64,000 nt of DNA, taken from NCBI GenBank assembly GCA_937901125.1, contig CALCGT010000027.1, positions 19,472-83,471 of the forward strand, written 5' to 3'. This DNA comes from an uncultured Clostridia bacterium. GTDB lineage: Bacteria; Bacillota; Clostridia; Lachnospirales; Anaerotignaceae. The notes beneath the pieces were generated by a model. It saw nothing but the letters and a program-made list of their open reading frames with translations. It ran no database searches and had not been told where the DNA came from. Position 1 is the first letter of the stretch. Every line of letters starts with the position of its first letter. Shown here piece after piece: positions 31,258 to 39,613 of this stretch. The translations under genes were made by a program, and so were the position numbers.

Positions 31258-31328
31258 TAAAAGCGTTGTCAATGAACGCAAGAGAATGATTGCTTACAAA
31301 CATTTCCTTGCGGACACTAGACAACCTG
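31258..31328 (+). ncRNA. Structured leader element, copy B (tandem with copy A)
   Basis: Same nested stems as copy A: GTTGTC/GACAAC, CGCAAG/CTTGCG, AATG/CATT, but tip TTG-CTTA-CAA instead of CTG-CTTG-CAG. It lacks the ACATGAG hairpin and is followed by ATCGGTTGTGAAGCAACCGG-type pairing that leads to the AAGGAG of the HAD gene. Confidence 0.6.
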
Positions 31329-31397
31329 CCAATGGGTATCGGTTGTGAAGCAACCGGCTTTTATGACCGATATTGCATCATTGTAAGGAGAATCGTT

Positions 31398-32048
31398 ATG
31401 GAAAAACTGAAACAAAACATCATCTTATTCGATCTGGACGGCACATTGACCGACTCTGCAGAGGGTGTCATTCGTTCCTGCCAGTATATGCAGGAAAAAA
31501 TGGGCATGCGGGTCTGGGAAACTGCCGATCTGAAATTTATCGTCGGTCCTCCCCTGATCAAGACGTTTACAGAGGATTTCGCCATGGATCAGGAAACTGC
31601 GGAAAAGGCGATCCTTTGCTTCCGGGAACGCTATGCCACCATCGGCTTGTTTGAAAACAAGGTTTTCCCCGGCATCGAAGAGATGCTGGAAGCCCTGAAA
31701 GCGAAAGGAAAGCGTATGGCTGTTGCCACTTCCAAAAAAGAAGAGCTGGCCTTCCGTATTCTGGAGCATTTTGGCATTGCCAAATATTTTGAAGTCATTG
31801 GCGGGGATAAAAGAGAGGTCGGCCGGGATAACAAAGCCAAAGTCATCAACTATGTGCTGGAGACTATGGCGGCCACAAAGGATGACGTTATCATGGTAGG
31901 GGACAGAAAATTTGATATCGAGGGGGCTCATGCCATCGGTATTCCCTGTATTGCTGTGGAATTTGGCTACGGCGACAGAGCGGAATTCGAAAAATACGGC
32001 GCAGACTTCATCGCTGCCACCGCAGAGGATGTGGCAAATCTGTTCTAA
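31398..32048 (+). CDS. HAD-superfamily hydrolase, phosphoglycolate-phosphatase-like
   Basis: 216 residues from the ATG at 31398 (AAGGAG upstream). HAD motifs: I, LFDLDGTLTDS with nucleophile Asp; II, VATSK; III/IV, GDKREVGRDNKAKV and VGDRKFDIEGAHAIG. The cap region after motif I is helical as in Gph/PgmB enzymes. Likely dephosphorylates a small sugar or glycolate phosphate. 14 bp upstream of a GT8 glycosyltransferase gene and probably in one transcript led by the tandem structured elements. Confidence 0.9.
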   Translation: MEKLKQNIILFDLDGTLTDSAEGVIRSCQYMQEKMGMRVWETADLKFIVGPPLIKTFTEDFAMDQETAEKAILCFRERYATIGLFENKVFPGIEEMLEALKAKGKRMAVATSKKEELAFRILEHFGIAKYFEVIGGDKREVGRDNKAKVINYVLETMAATKDDVIMVGDRKFDIEGAHAIGIPCIAVEFGYGDRAEFEKYGADFIAATAEDVANLF

Positions 32049-32062
32049 GAAGGTGAAAAAAG

Positions 32063-32878
32063 TTGAAAAAAATGAATATCCTTGTCACCTGCGACAGCGG
32101 CTACGCCCAGCAGGCTGCACTGATGCTCTATTCTCTGCAGAAAAACCATCCCGATACATTTCTGGATATTTTCACAGTGGGCGCTTTGCAGGAAGGGGAT
32201 ATGGCCCTGATGGGAAAGGCTTTGAATGAGAAAAAAAGCCGTCTGACCCACACGGCCTTCGACGGGGAAATTTTGAAAGATGCACCCACCACAGACCGTT
32301 ACCCGGTGGAGATGTATTACCGCATTTTTGCGGCACAATATCTGCCCGAGAAGATGGAACGGGTGCTGTACTTAGACCCTGATCTGGTGGTCACGGGAGA
32401 CTTGACTGCACTGTACGAAATGGAGATAGGCGATGCCTTTTTCGCTGCAGCCAGCCATGTAAAGGAAGAATCATTTTTGGAAAAGCTGAACCAGAAACGG
32501 CTGGATATGGAGGGCATCTATATCAACTCGGGCGTGATGCTGCTGAATCTGGAAGCATTGCGAAGGGAGCAGGATATACAGGCGGTGGCAGATTACATCG
32601 CGGAGCATGAAAAGCTGCTGATCCTGCCGGATCAGGATGTCATCAGCGGACTGTATCATGATAAGATCTGCCCTATCGATGCCTATGTCTATAACATGAC
32701 GGAGCGGATGTTTACGCTGGCTCTGCTGAAGGGCATGGAGACGGACTGGGTCTGCCGCAATACCGCCATCATCCATTACTGTGGGCGGAACAAGCCCTGG
32801 AAGCCCCTGTATAAGGGGAAGCTGGATGTGTTCTATCTGCTGAATCGGATGGAATGGGAAAAGGAAATGAAAGAATAA
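32063..32878 (+). CDS. Glycosyltransferase family 8 protein
   Basis: 271 residues starting at TTG 32063 with AAGGTG upstream. GT8 hallmarks: N-terminal MNILVTCDSGYAQQAALMLYSL, the metal-binding D-x-D in VLYLDPDLVVTGDL, INSGVMLLNL, and the C-terminal HYCGRNKPWK (H-x-x-G-x-x-K-P-W). Retaining transferase using a UDP-sugar, often for wall or lipopolysaccharide-like glycans. Acceptor unknown. Second gene of the HAD-GT8 operon; terminator directly after. Confidence 0.92.
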   Translation: MKKMNILVTCDSGYAQQAALMLYSLQKNHPDTFLDIFTVGALQEGDMALMGKALNEKKSRLTHTAFDGEILKDAPTTDRYPVEMYYRIFAAQYLPEKMERVLYLDPDLVVTGDLTALYEMEIGDAFFAAASHVKEESFLEKLNQKRLDMEGIYINSGVMLLNLEALRREQDIQAVADYIAEHEKLLILPDQDVISGLYHDKICPIDAYVYNMTERMFTLALLKGMETDWVCRNTAIIHYCGRNKPWKPLYKGKLDVFYLLNRMEWEKEMKE

Positions 32879-32881
32879 ACG

Positions 32882-32911
32882 AAAGGCACTGGATTTCCAG
32901 TGCCTTTTTTA
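32882..32911 (+). terminator. Terminator of the HAD-GT8 operon
   Basis: AAAGGCACTGGA, TTT, CCAGTGCCTTTTTT. Confidence 0.93.
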
Positions 32912-32976
32912 TTGGACAGTAGGAAGATCATATTTCACGGGGTTCATATAAAATACGATATCTGCCCTTCATATTC

Positions 32977-33018
32977 TAGCGAATTTTTCGCTAAAATGCA
33001 ATAGCGAGTTTTCCGCTA
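32977..33018. promoter_or_regulatory. Two inverted-repeat operators before the small HTH genes
   Basis: TAGCGAATTTTTCGCTA (32977-32993) and TAGCGAGTTTTCCGCTA (33002-33018) are 17-bp near-identical palindromes, 25 bp centre to centre, 27 bp before the first HTH start codon. They are probably bound by one of the two HTH proteins downstream (autoregulation). Confidence 0.7.
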
Positions 33019-33044
33019 CACTATTCTTATTTTGAGGTGATACT

Positions 33045-33269
33045 ATGTACCGCAGAATAAGAGACTTACGGGAAGATAAAGATATGACACAGACTCAGAT
33101 GGCAGAAATTCTCCATTGCAGTCAGCGCATCTACAGCAACTATGAACGGGGAGATGTAGATATCCCCACGCAAATTTTGATTCGGTTGGCGCAATTCCAC
33201 AACACCAGCACCGATTATCTGCTGGGGCTGACGGATATCTCCACCCCCTATGAACGAAAGAAAAACTGA
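33045..33269 (+). CDS. Small XRE-family regulator
   Basis: 74 residues; the whole protein is one HTH_3 domain: YRRIRDLREDKDMTQTQMAEIL, then CSQRIYSNYERGDVDIPTQILIRLAQFHNTSTDYLLGLTD. GAGGTGA before the ATG. Paired operators lie immediately upstream, so autoregulation is likely. Followed 28 bp later by a second HTH gene. Confidence 0.88.
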   Translation: MYRRIRDLREDKDMTQTQMAEILHCSQRIYSNYERGDVDIPTQILIRLAQFHNTSTDYLLGLTDISTPYERKKN

Positions 33270-33297
33270 GCATATATAAACTTGCGAGGCGATTTTT

Positions 33298-33546
33298 ATG
33301 TATAAAAACAAAAGTACAGAAGGAAAGAACAATCTTTGCGGCGCAAAAGTCAGCGAATATCGCATGAAGCAACCTGAAAAAACTTCTCAGAGAAAATTGG
33401 CAGACCTTTTGCAGATGGAGGGCATCGATATCGATAAAAACGCCATCCAACGCATTGAAAGCGGCAAACGTTTCGTAACGGATATCGAATTGAAGGCATT
33501 GGTAAAGGTGCTTGGCGTAACATACGAAGATTTATTGGGAGATTAA
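33298..33546 (+). CDS. Second small XRE-family regulator
   Basis: 82 residues: GAKVSEYRMKQPEKTSQRKLADLLQMEGIDIDKNAIQRIESGKRFVTDIELKALVKVLGVTYEDLLGD, a cro/C1-type HTH with an insertion before helix 3. GAGGCGA site. Co-transcribed with the first HTH gene; ends at a terminator. No other gene belongs to this unit, so targets lie elsewhere or at its own operators. Confidence 0.85.
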   Translation: MYKNKSTEGKNNLCGAKVSEYRMKQPEKTSQRKLADLLQMEGIDIDKNAIQRIESGKRFVTDIELKALVKVLGVTYEDLLGD

Positions 33547-33573
33547 AAAAGAGTCCAAAAGGACTCTTTTTCT
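33547..33573 (+). terminator. Terminator after the HTH pair
   Basis: AAAAGAGTCC, AAAA loop, GGACTCTTTTTC. Confidence 0.88.
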
Positions 33574-33576
33574 TTA

Positions 33577-34326
33577 TCAAATAAACAATTCGTTTTCTTT
33601 TCTGCCTTCCAAAGCCTTTTTCAGCATAGCCTTTGCCCCTGCCAGCAGCACAGGGCTCACGCCCCTTGCCTTTTTAGGGCAGGCCGCCACGCAGGCCATA
33701 CAGGTGATACATTTCTCTCCGTCTGTTTCCTTTGGGTTATCCTTTGGAATAGCACCCACAGGGCATTTCGCCGCACAGGTACCGCAGCCGCCACAATTCT
33801 TATTCGCCTTTGGTTTCATGGGCAGCGCGCCATATTTTTTATAGGGTCTGTTGCCTGGGAAGGTGATTTCTCCGTCCTGTTCTGCCTTTTCTTTCAGCTT
33901 GGCAGACCAGTCTTTCAGCTGTTCTCCATCAGCTGCGTCGGGGCGTCCTGCCGCAAATTCCCGCATAATGGAATGCTCCGCCACCACCGCTGCCCCCGCC
34001 ACAGGCAGAAAACCGCAGGCTTTCAGGGTATCTTCCAGTTCCACCAAGGTATCCTCATAGGCACGGTTGCCATAAACCGCTACAAGGATGGCTTTCGCGC
34101 CGCCGCCCTGCATCCGGCTCAGGCGTTCCGTAGCAATAGCAGGCACACGGCCGCCGAAGGAAGGCACTGCCACCAGGCAGATATCCTCCCCTGTACATGC
34201 ATATTTGGAGAAATCATCCTCCCTGTTACAAAGGTCGATTTCCGTTTTTTCGTTCCATACCGCAGAAAGCAGGTCTGCGGATTTTTTCGTTCCCCCTGTG
34301 GGGCTGAATGTAATTTCGTAAAACAT
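33577..34326 (-). CDS. Flavodoxin-ferredoxin fusion (EFR1-family ferrodoxin)
   Basis: 249 residues from the ATG at 34326 (GAGGGGGAA upstream). Residues 1-150: flavodoxin-like domain with FMN-binding loop EITFSPTGGTKKSADLL and VPSFGGRVPAIATERL. Residues about 185-240: two [4Fe-4S] clusters, NKNCGGCGTCAAKCPVGAIP and GEKCITCMACVAACPKKAR. Electron carrier in the cytosol. Last gene of an operon with MoxR (13 bp upstream), which is an unusual partner; whether it serves the MoxR/VWA machine is unknown. Confidence 0.9.
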   Translation of the reverse strand: MFYEITFSPTGGTKKSADLLSAVWNEKTEIDLCNREDDFSKYACTGEDICLVAVPSFGGRVPAIATERLSRMQGGGAKAILVAVYGNRAYEDTLVELEDTLKACGFLPVAGAAVVAEHSIMREFAAGRPDAADGEQLKDWSAKLKEKAEQDGEITFPGNRPYKKYGALPMKPKANKNCGGCGTCAAKCPVGAIPKDNPKETDGEKCITCMACVAACPKKARGVSPVLLAGAKAMLKKALEGRKENELFI

Positions 34327-34339
34327 GGCGATTCCCCCT

Positions 34340-35878
34340 CTAGAACAGCAGATCCAGTTCCGTTTTTGCCTTTTCGATATCCTGCAGAATAGTTTTCTGC
34401 TTTTCATCAAAGAGCAATTCCTGATTGTAGCGATAATATTTTTCGGAACCGTTTTCGCTGATGAATTTTACGCTGTAGAAATTGGTGGTCAGCTCTGTGA
34501 TAAAGATAACCATTTCCTGCCCTGCGCCAAAGGTTTCTTCCAAGAAAGCGAAAGCGTTGTCCAATGTCAGAGAGGAGACATCGATGGTTTCTTCCCTTTT
34601 TTCCGCTTCTGCGGCGAACAATTCCTTCACAAGGGCGAAGACATCCTCTTTTTCTCGACAGCCGGCCTTTTTCCCTTCTGCCAGGAAGAACTGCAGCCGT
34701 TCCAGTTCCCGCATACGGGCACGCTCCGCTGTTTTCTCCAGCAAGCCTGCCTTCCGTTCCCTTGTAAAAGCCGTTTCTCTTTCTTCGATCAGCCCTGTAA
34801 AGAGGTTTTCCCAAGGGGTTTCTTTGCAGTAAGGGCTGGCAAAGCGTTCTTTCAGCTCCAATAAAACTCCATGAAGCCCTGTTACCATCAGGTCTGCTTC
34901 GTATGCCTTCTGGAATCCTTCCGATAGCTTGCTCAACAGCAGCCCCATAACGCTCAGACGTTCATCGAAGGGCGCTTCCTGCAGCTTCGCCACAGCCTGC
35001 TTCGTATATTCGCCCCGCAGGATATCATCCACACGATAATCGGAGCGATATTTGCGGTAGAGATCAAGGTAGTTGGCAAAATCCTTGGCGATTTTCCGAT
35101 GCTGCAGATACTGATACACCAACCCCTCATCCACTGGCAATTTCATATCCTCATAGACCTTCAGTATGGTGGACAAGTCTTCCCAGCCACGGGCGGTGAC
35201 AAAGCGTTTGCCGTCTACGGTCGTTTCCATGGCATAAAAATGGTTCTTGCGGATTTCCAGATAGGAAATAATAGCACCGTGGATGCCCTGTTTATAGGCG
35301 TATTCCTTCCAAACATTGAAGTCGGGCTCAACGTCGATCTTTTTCACACGATCCAGGGTAACTACGTCGAATTCCCGTACGCTCTTATTATATTCGGGAG
35401 GGTTGCCTGCTGCAGCGATGAGCCAGCCATCGGGCACCTTATGGGCGCCAAAGGTCTTACATTGCAAAAATTGCAGCATAGCAGGGGCCAGTGTTTCGGA
35501 AGCGCAGTTGATTTCATCGATGAACAAAATGCCTTCTTTCAGACCGGTTTCTTCCATTTTATCATAGACAGAAGCGATGATCTCGCTCATGGTGTATTCT
35601 GTTACGGCGTATTCCTTGCCGCCGTATGCCTTATGGCTGATGAAGGGCAGACCGATGGCAGACTGTCTGGTGTGGTGGGTGATGCTATAGGAAACCAGCG
35701 CAACGCCGCATTCCCGTGCCACCTGCTCCATTACGGCTGTTTTACCGATGCCCGGTGCGCCCATCAGTAGGATGGGGCGCTGGCGCACGGCGGGGATGCG
35801 GTATTCGCCAAACTCGTCCTTTGCCAGATACGCCTGGATGGAGTTTTTTATCTCATTTTTCGCTCTCTTAATATCCAT
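34340..35878 (-). CDS. MoxR-like AAA+ ATPase
   Basis: 512 residues. Walker A GAPGIGKTAVMEQ (about residues 40-52), Walker B GILFIDEINCAS, sensor region AAAGNPPEYNKSVREFD. The C-terminal 250 residues are helical and charged with no recognised domain. Such ATPases work as chaperone-like remodelling machines with VWA-domain partners; here a VWA gene lies directly upstream. Start ATG with AGGAGTG. Part of the LRR-VWA-MoxR-ferredoxin operon; a palindromic repeat fills the gap before it. Confidence 0.9.
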   Translation of the reverse strand: MDIKRAKNEIKNSIQAYLAKDEFGEYRIPAVRQRPILLMGAPGIGKTAVMEQVARECGVALVSYSITHHTRQSAIGLPFISHKAYGGKEYAVTEYTMSEIIASVYDKMEETGLKEGILFIDEINCASETLAPAMLQFLQCKTFGAHKVPDGWLIAAAGNPPEYNKSVREFDVVTLDRVKKIDVEPDFNVWKEYAYKQGIHGAIISYLEIRKNHFYAMETTVDGKRFVTARGWEDLSTILKVYEDMKLPVDEGLVYQYLQHRKIAKDFANYLDLYRKYRSDYRVDDILRGEYTKQAVAKLQEAPFDERLSVMGLLLSKLSEGFQKAYEADLMVTGLHGVLLELKERFASPYCKETPWENLFTGLIEERETAFTRERKAGLLEKTAERARMRELERLQFFLAEGKKAGCREKEDVFALVKELFAAEAEKREETIDVSSLTLDNAFAFLEETFGAGQEMVIFITELTTNFYSVKFISENGSEKYYRYNQELLFDEKQKTILQDIEKAKTELDLLF

Positions 35879-35896
35879 AATTACACTCCTTTTTTC

Positions 35897-36034
35897 TTGA
35901 GGGTTTCACCCTCAAACTCCCACCAAGGGAGTCACTCCCTTGGAACCCGATACCGCAGAACCATATACATGGTTCTGCAAATGGGGGTCAAGGGGAATCA
36001 TTCCCCTTGCAGGTTTTGGGACGGCGTCCCAAAA
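35897..36034. repeat. Mosaic palindromic repeat, copy 6 (between VWA and MoxR genes)
   Basis: TTGAGGGTTTCACCCTCAA (35897-35915), AAGGGAGTCACTCCCTT, GCAGAACCATATACATGGTTCTGC, CAAGGGGAATCATTCCCCTTG and TTTTGGGACGGCGTCCCAAAA (36014-36034). Unlike other copies it runs into the coding region: the last 12 or so codons of the VWA gene (stop at 35998) are made of repeat sequence. Confidence 0.85.
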
Positions 36035-37389
36035 GAAATATCGTCTTTGCCAAGTATCAGTTTCATGGCCCAGGGGGGCACGTTCACATCGGTGTAGTCC
36101 TCATGATAGAACACAAAAGCCGCATCATAGTCCGGGCGACGCTTCGGGAACGTCCCACACCCATCGGTAAAATAGATGAGCCCCTTCAGGTTCTGGAAGG
36201 CCTTTTCCTCGATGAGCCTATCCACATATTGGAACACCGGTCGAAAATCCGTCCCACCACTGCCCCGCAGCTCAAAGTCCTCCATAAACAACGCCAGCTC
36301 CTCGGCGGAAGTGATTTTTTTATCCAGCTGCACCGCCGCATCGCACTGTATAATGTGTATGTTCACCTTATGGAAGAAGCTTTCGCTGCTGGAAAGGATG
36401 GCATAGGTTTCCTCCATGAATCGGCGTACCGTCTCCCCTTCGCAGGATTCAGAAGTATCGATGGCGATGACCAATTCCTCAACCTTTTTCACTTCTTTAT
36501 ATTCCAAGGCTTCGATCAGGGGCAGATTGCCGTAGAGGTTCAGCCCATAGGTATAGAAAATAAAGTCGAAGGCATCATCATCCACCCGCATATCCTCTTT
36601 CAAAGTCACGAATTTCTGCAAGAACTGCCGATAATCGTAGCGTTCTCTGTTTTCCACTTTCAAATATTGCAGCAGTTCGCCGGCTTCCTCCCCCATATCC
36701 TTGGAGAAGGTTTCCAGATTGGTCTCAGTCTTCTCGCCGATCTCCGTCCATTTTTCCTCCAACTGCTGCTGTTTTTCGTTCTGTTCTTCTTCCTGCTGCT
36801 GGTCATCGTTCTGGTCATCGTTTTGGTTATCCTGATTCTGTTCGTCGTCTTTTTTATGCTCCCAGAAAACATGGTCGTCCACCCAATATTCCAGCTGCAA
36901 TTTGCCAAATTCCTGTATAGACAAATTCTTCTCTTTCAAAACACGATAGATGCCCTCGGCGGAAAGCACCTTTAATTCCCGTCGAAGCATATCGTAGGTT
37001 TCATTTCGCTGATCGGATACCACCAGATGCACCGCCTTGCTGGGCAAAGAATCCACGATGGATTCCACAGCGATATCGCAGGCCAGGTGCCAGAGTTCTT
37101 CGTCCCGCTCGTTCAGGTGGAAAGGATGGCGGAACAAACAATGGAGCACCATATGGAGATAGCCGCGGTTGACCAATACACGGTCGCTCAGATATCTTTG
37201 CACCAGATAGCGGGGATTGAACAGAATCTTTTCGCCGTCGGTGCCTACATACAGGGAAGAAAGGTTCATTTCGTATTTCAATCCGCTCAACGCCAAATCC
37301 AGGAAACGCATGGAAAGATACAGTTCGTTTCTGGATGCGCTCAAAATATTCGTACCGATCTGTATCAATTTTTGATGTGTCTCGTTCAT
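35998..37389 (-). CDS. VWA-like (DUF2201) protein, MoxR partner
   Basis: 463 residues. N-terminal alpha-helical metallopeptidase-like part with HMVLHCLFRHPF; a very polar Gln/Asn/Asp/Glu-rich linker at about 178-215; C-terminal VWA-like domain with MIDAS-type VIAIDTSESCEGE, GGTDFRPVF and IYFTDGCGTFP. This matches the COG3864/DUF2201 family that pairs with MoxR ATPases. GAGGAGGTGAGA site before the ATG. The C-terminal FGTPSQNLQGE is encoded by the palindromic repeat, so the original end may have been replaced. Confidence 0.9.
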   Translation of the reverse strand: MNETHQKLIQIGTNILSASRNELYLSMRFLDLALSGLKYEMNLSSLYVGTDGEKILFNPRYLVQRYLSDRVLVNRGYLHMVLHCLFRHPFHLNERDEELWHLACDIAVESIVDSLPSKAVHLVVSDQRNETYDMLRRELKVLSAEGIYRVLKEKNLSIQEFGKLQLEYWVDDHVFWEHKKDDEQNQDNQNDDQNDDQQQEEEQNEKQQQLEEKWTEIGEKTETNLETFSKDMGEEAGELLQYLKVENRERYDYRQFLQKFVTLKEDMRVDDDAFDFIFYTYGLNLYGNLPLIEALEYKEVKKVEELVIAIDTSESCEGETVRRFMEETYAILSSSESFFHKVNIHIIQCDAAVQLDKKITSAEELALFMEDFELRGSGGTDFRPVFQYVDRLIEEKAFQNLKGLIYFTDGCGTFPKRRPDYDAAFVFYHEDYTDVNVPPWAMKLILGKDDISFGTPSQNLQGE

Positions 37390-37410
37390 ACCATCTCACC
37401 TCCTCTTTTC

Positions 37411-37550
37411 TTGAGGGTTTCACCCTCAAACTCCCACCAGGGAAATGATTTCCCTGGACCCTCATTTGCAGAACCATGTACATGGTTCTGCGGTATAGGG
37501 GTCGAGGGGGATTATCCTCCTCGCAGGGGTATTGGGGACAGCGTCCCCAA
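37411..37550. repeat. Mosaic palindromic repeat, copy 7 (between LRR and VWA genes)
   Basis: TTGAGGGTTTCACCCTCAA (37411-37429), CAGGGAAATGATTTCCCTG, GCAGAACCATGTACATGGTTCTGC, GAGGGGGATTATCCTCCTC and TTGGGGACAGCGTCCCCAA (37532-37550), which ends 4 bases from the LRR stop codon. Confidence 0.85.
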
Positions 37551-37554
37551 GGTC

Positions 37555-38739
37555 TCAAAGTTCGAATGTTTTCTTTTTCTTTGCGGTGCCGAAGTTCTTG
37601 TGCTGGTAATCCATCAGAAAACTGAGAACCGCCGTTTTACCTTTGCTCTGGGCAAAATCAATGAGGGCAGGCAGGTTCTCCGCCGTCAGCAGCCCCCAAT
37701 CCCCAAAAAGCTTTATTTTTTCATCCTCGTTTCGATTCATAAAATACGCCGCTGCCCAAAGAAAATGGTCCCGGATATACTCCAGATATACCTGCCGATG
37801 CTTTTCCTGCAGGCGATAAGGATACTCCAGCCGAGCCATAGCCAGAAGCAGCACCGTATCCGCCGCATCCTCCCTTCGGGTCAGGTAAAAAATCTCATCA
37901 TATCTGCGGAAATCGATATCGGAATTGCCGATGCACTGGCGGAAGATATGCCCCGTTCCATAATTCACCTGATGAAACAATCGGGCAGGCGTATCCTCGA
38001 TATATTCATACTGGAAATCGGGGATGACCAATTTTGCCCGTTTCGTCTCGCCGCCTTCAATGGGAAAATCGATGGTCAGATGCAGTTCATGGTTCAGCCC
38101 GGAGGTCAGGTCAGAAATATGTCTGCACCGTCCAAAGGAAAGATAGGTCAGGCTGTCGCAGTTCAAAAACAACCCCGTATGCAAGTCTGTTGCCGCCAGA
38201 GGAATATTGATCTCCTCCATTTTACGGCAGTTATAGAAAGCATATTTCCCAATCTGCTGCACCCCTTCCGGCAGGTGCAGGCACTGCAGCCTTCCGCAGC
38301 CATAAAAGGCATACTCCCCGATGGAACGCAGTCCCACAGGCAGGGTCAAATGTTCCAGAGAGCCACAGCCATCGAACATCCTTTGGGAGATAGCCGTCAG
38401 TTTTGCAGGCAGGTGGATCCGTTCCAAAGCGGAACAGCCGGAAAAAGCATATGCACCGATAGTTTCAATGGAATCGGGCAAGAAAACACGCCGCAGAGCT
38501 TGTCCTTTCGCCTTGGGTTCCTCCGCTTTTTCCACAAAAGCCACCTCTGCCGCCAGTTCCTCCCCCGGCTCCGCCACAGGGGCTTCCTCCTTTACGGCAA
38601 AGGCCCTTTCTCCAATGGCAACGACAGGGACACTATCGATGGTTTCGGGAATACGCACTTCCGCCGCCCTTCCCTGCACCTTTGTGATGACCGCACCCTT
38701 TTCTTCCAATTTATATTCAATCTGTATGGACAATTTCAT
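37555..38739 (-). CDS. BspA-type leucine-rich repeat protein
   Basis: 394 residues, no signal peptide. Residues about 80-215 contain five LRR_5 repeats of the form IGAYAFSGCSALERIHLPA, ISQRMFDGCGSLEHLTLPV, IGEYAFYGCGRLQCLHLPE, IGKYAFYNCRKMEEINIPL. The C-terminal half (about 220-394) is helical and unassigned. LRR_5 proteins are usually exported adhesins; this one is cytosolic by sequence, and heads the operon with VWA and MoxR genes, so it may be a recognition subunit (inference). Confidence 0.85.
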   Translation of the reverse strand: MKLSIQIEYKLEEKGAVITKVQGRAAEVRIPETIDSVPVVAIGERAFAVKEEAPVAEPGEELAAEVAFVEKAEEPKAKGQALRRVFLPDSIETIGAYAFSGCSALERIHLPAKLTAISQRMFDGCGSLEHLTLPVGLRSIGEYAFYGCGRLQCLHLPEGVQQIGKYAFYNCRKMEEINIPLAATDLHTGLFLNCDSLTYLSFGRCRHISDLTSGLNHELHLTIDFPIEGGETKRAKLVIPDFQYEYIEDTPARLFHQVNYGTGHIFRQCIGNSDIDFRRYDEIFYLTRREDAADTVLLLAMARLEYPYRLQEKHRQVYLEYIRDHFLWAAAYFMNRNEDEKIKLFGDWGLLTAENLPALIDFAQSKGKTAVLSFLMDYQHKNFGTAKKKKTFEL

Positions 38740-38937
38740 TTTGATGCTCCTCTTTTCCGCTTACACTAATTTTAATTATATTCGCCCCGGCATAGGCTGT
38801 CAAAATGTTTGTTAAAAAAACAGTGCTTCAGATATTTCCAAAGCACCATTTCACCATACCGCTATATTGTCTGTCACACGCCTCAGGGAATGTATAAAAA
38901 TCTTTCCGAAAAAAGTTATGTATACCTCATCGTTATT

Positions 38938-38966
38938 TTGTAAGTTCCGACTTTTTATGATATAAT
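38938..38966 (+). promoter_or_regulatory. Promoter of the TetR gene
   Basis: TTGTAA (38938-38943) and TATAAT (38961-38966), 17 bp apart. The AT-rich stretch after it (TTTATTATACTATATTAATATACC) has partial symmetry and could hold an operator. Confidence 0.7.
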
Positions 38967-39024
38967 AATTTATTATACTATATTAATATACCATACAAAT
39001 TATTCTAAATGTGAGTTGATAAAA

Positions 39025-39585
39025 ATGAACCGAACGAAAAATGCCATCATAGACGCTTTTCTGCAATTATTAGAAGAAAAGCCTTATAATAAAATCACTG
39101 TAAACGACATTGTAGAGGTCTGCCAGATCAATCGGAACACCTTTTATTACCATTTCCATGACATTCCTGCACTTTTGGAGGAAATCGTAAAAAGGGATAC
39201 CGACCACATCATACAAACCCACCAAAATTTTGGTTCCCCCCTAGACTGCTTTGCCCCTCTTGTACGGCTCTGCGTCCGCCGCCAAAAAGCCATCCTTCAC
39301 ATTTACCATTCTGTCCATTGTGAAGTTTTTTTGAAGGAATTGGATCGGCTCTGCCTTTATGTCATCACCCGGTATATCGATACCACCACAGGGGATCTGT
39401 CGCTTCTTCCCAAAGACAGGGAACTTCTCATCCGATTTTATAAATGCGCCCTGGCGGGCATATTGCTGGACTGGCTAAATGAGGGCATGCACTACGACCT
39501 GCTTGCTTCTTTTTCCCGCATCTGCGATCTGTTTAACGGTTCCAATCAGCAGATCTTTCTGAAGGTCGCAGCCCCCAAGGAATAA
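39025..39585 (+). CDS. TetR-family transcriptional regulator
   Basis: 186 residues from the ATG at 39025; an in-frame TTG at 39016 is possible. HTH at residues 3-50: RTKNAIIDAFLQLLEEKPYNKITVNDIVEVCQINRNTFYYHFHDIPALLEEI. The C-terminal ligand domain (ILHIYHSVHCEVFLKELDRL, FYKCALAGILLDWLNEGM) resembles the DhaS-like TetR_C subgroup. Convergent with the radical SAM gene, from which it is separated by a large hairpin; target unknown. Confidence 0.88.
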   Translation: MNRTKNAIIDAFLQLLEEKPYNKITVNDIVEVCQINRNTFYYHFHDIPALLEEIVKRDTDHIIQTHQNFGSPLDCFAPLVRLCVRRQKAILHIYHSVHCEVFLKELDRLCLYVITRYIDTTTGDLSLLPKDRELLIRFYKCALAGILLDWLNEGMHYDLLASFSRICDLFNGSNQQIFLKVAAPKE

Positions 39586-39613
39586 ACATATCCCCTTTCC
39601 CCAGAAAAACGGC

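Noticed and set aside
31154..31328. CRISPR-like repeats
   Set aside because: Only two copies, 71 bp long with internal pairing and a non-spacer interval; no cas genes in the window.
33045..33546. Prophage or toxin-antitoxin remnant
   Set aside because: Two HTH proteins only; no integrase, toxin or structural gene nearby.
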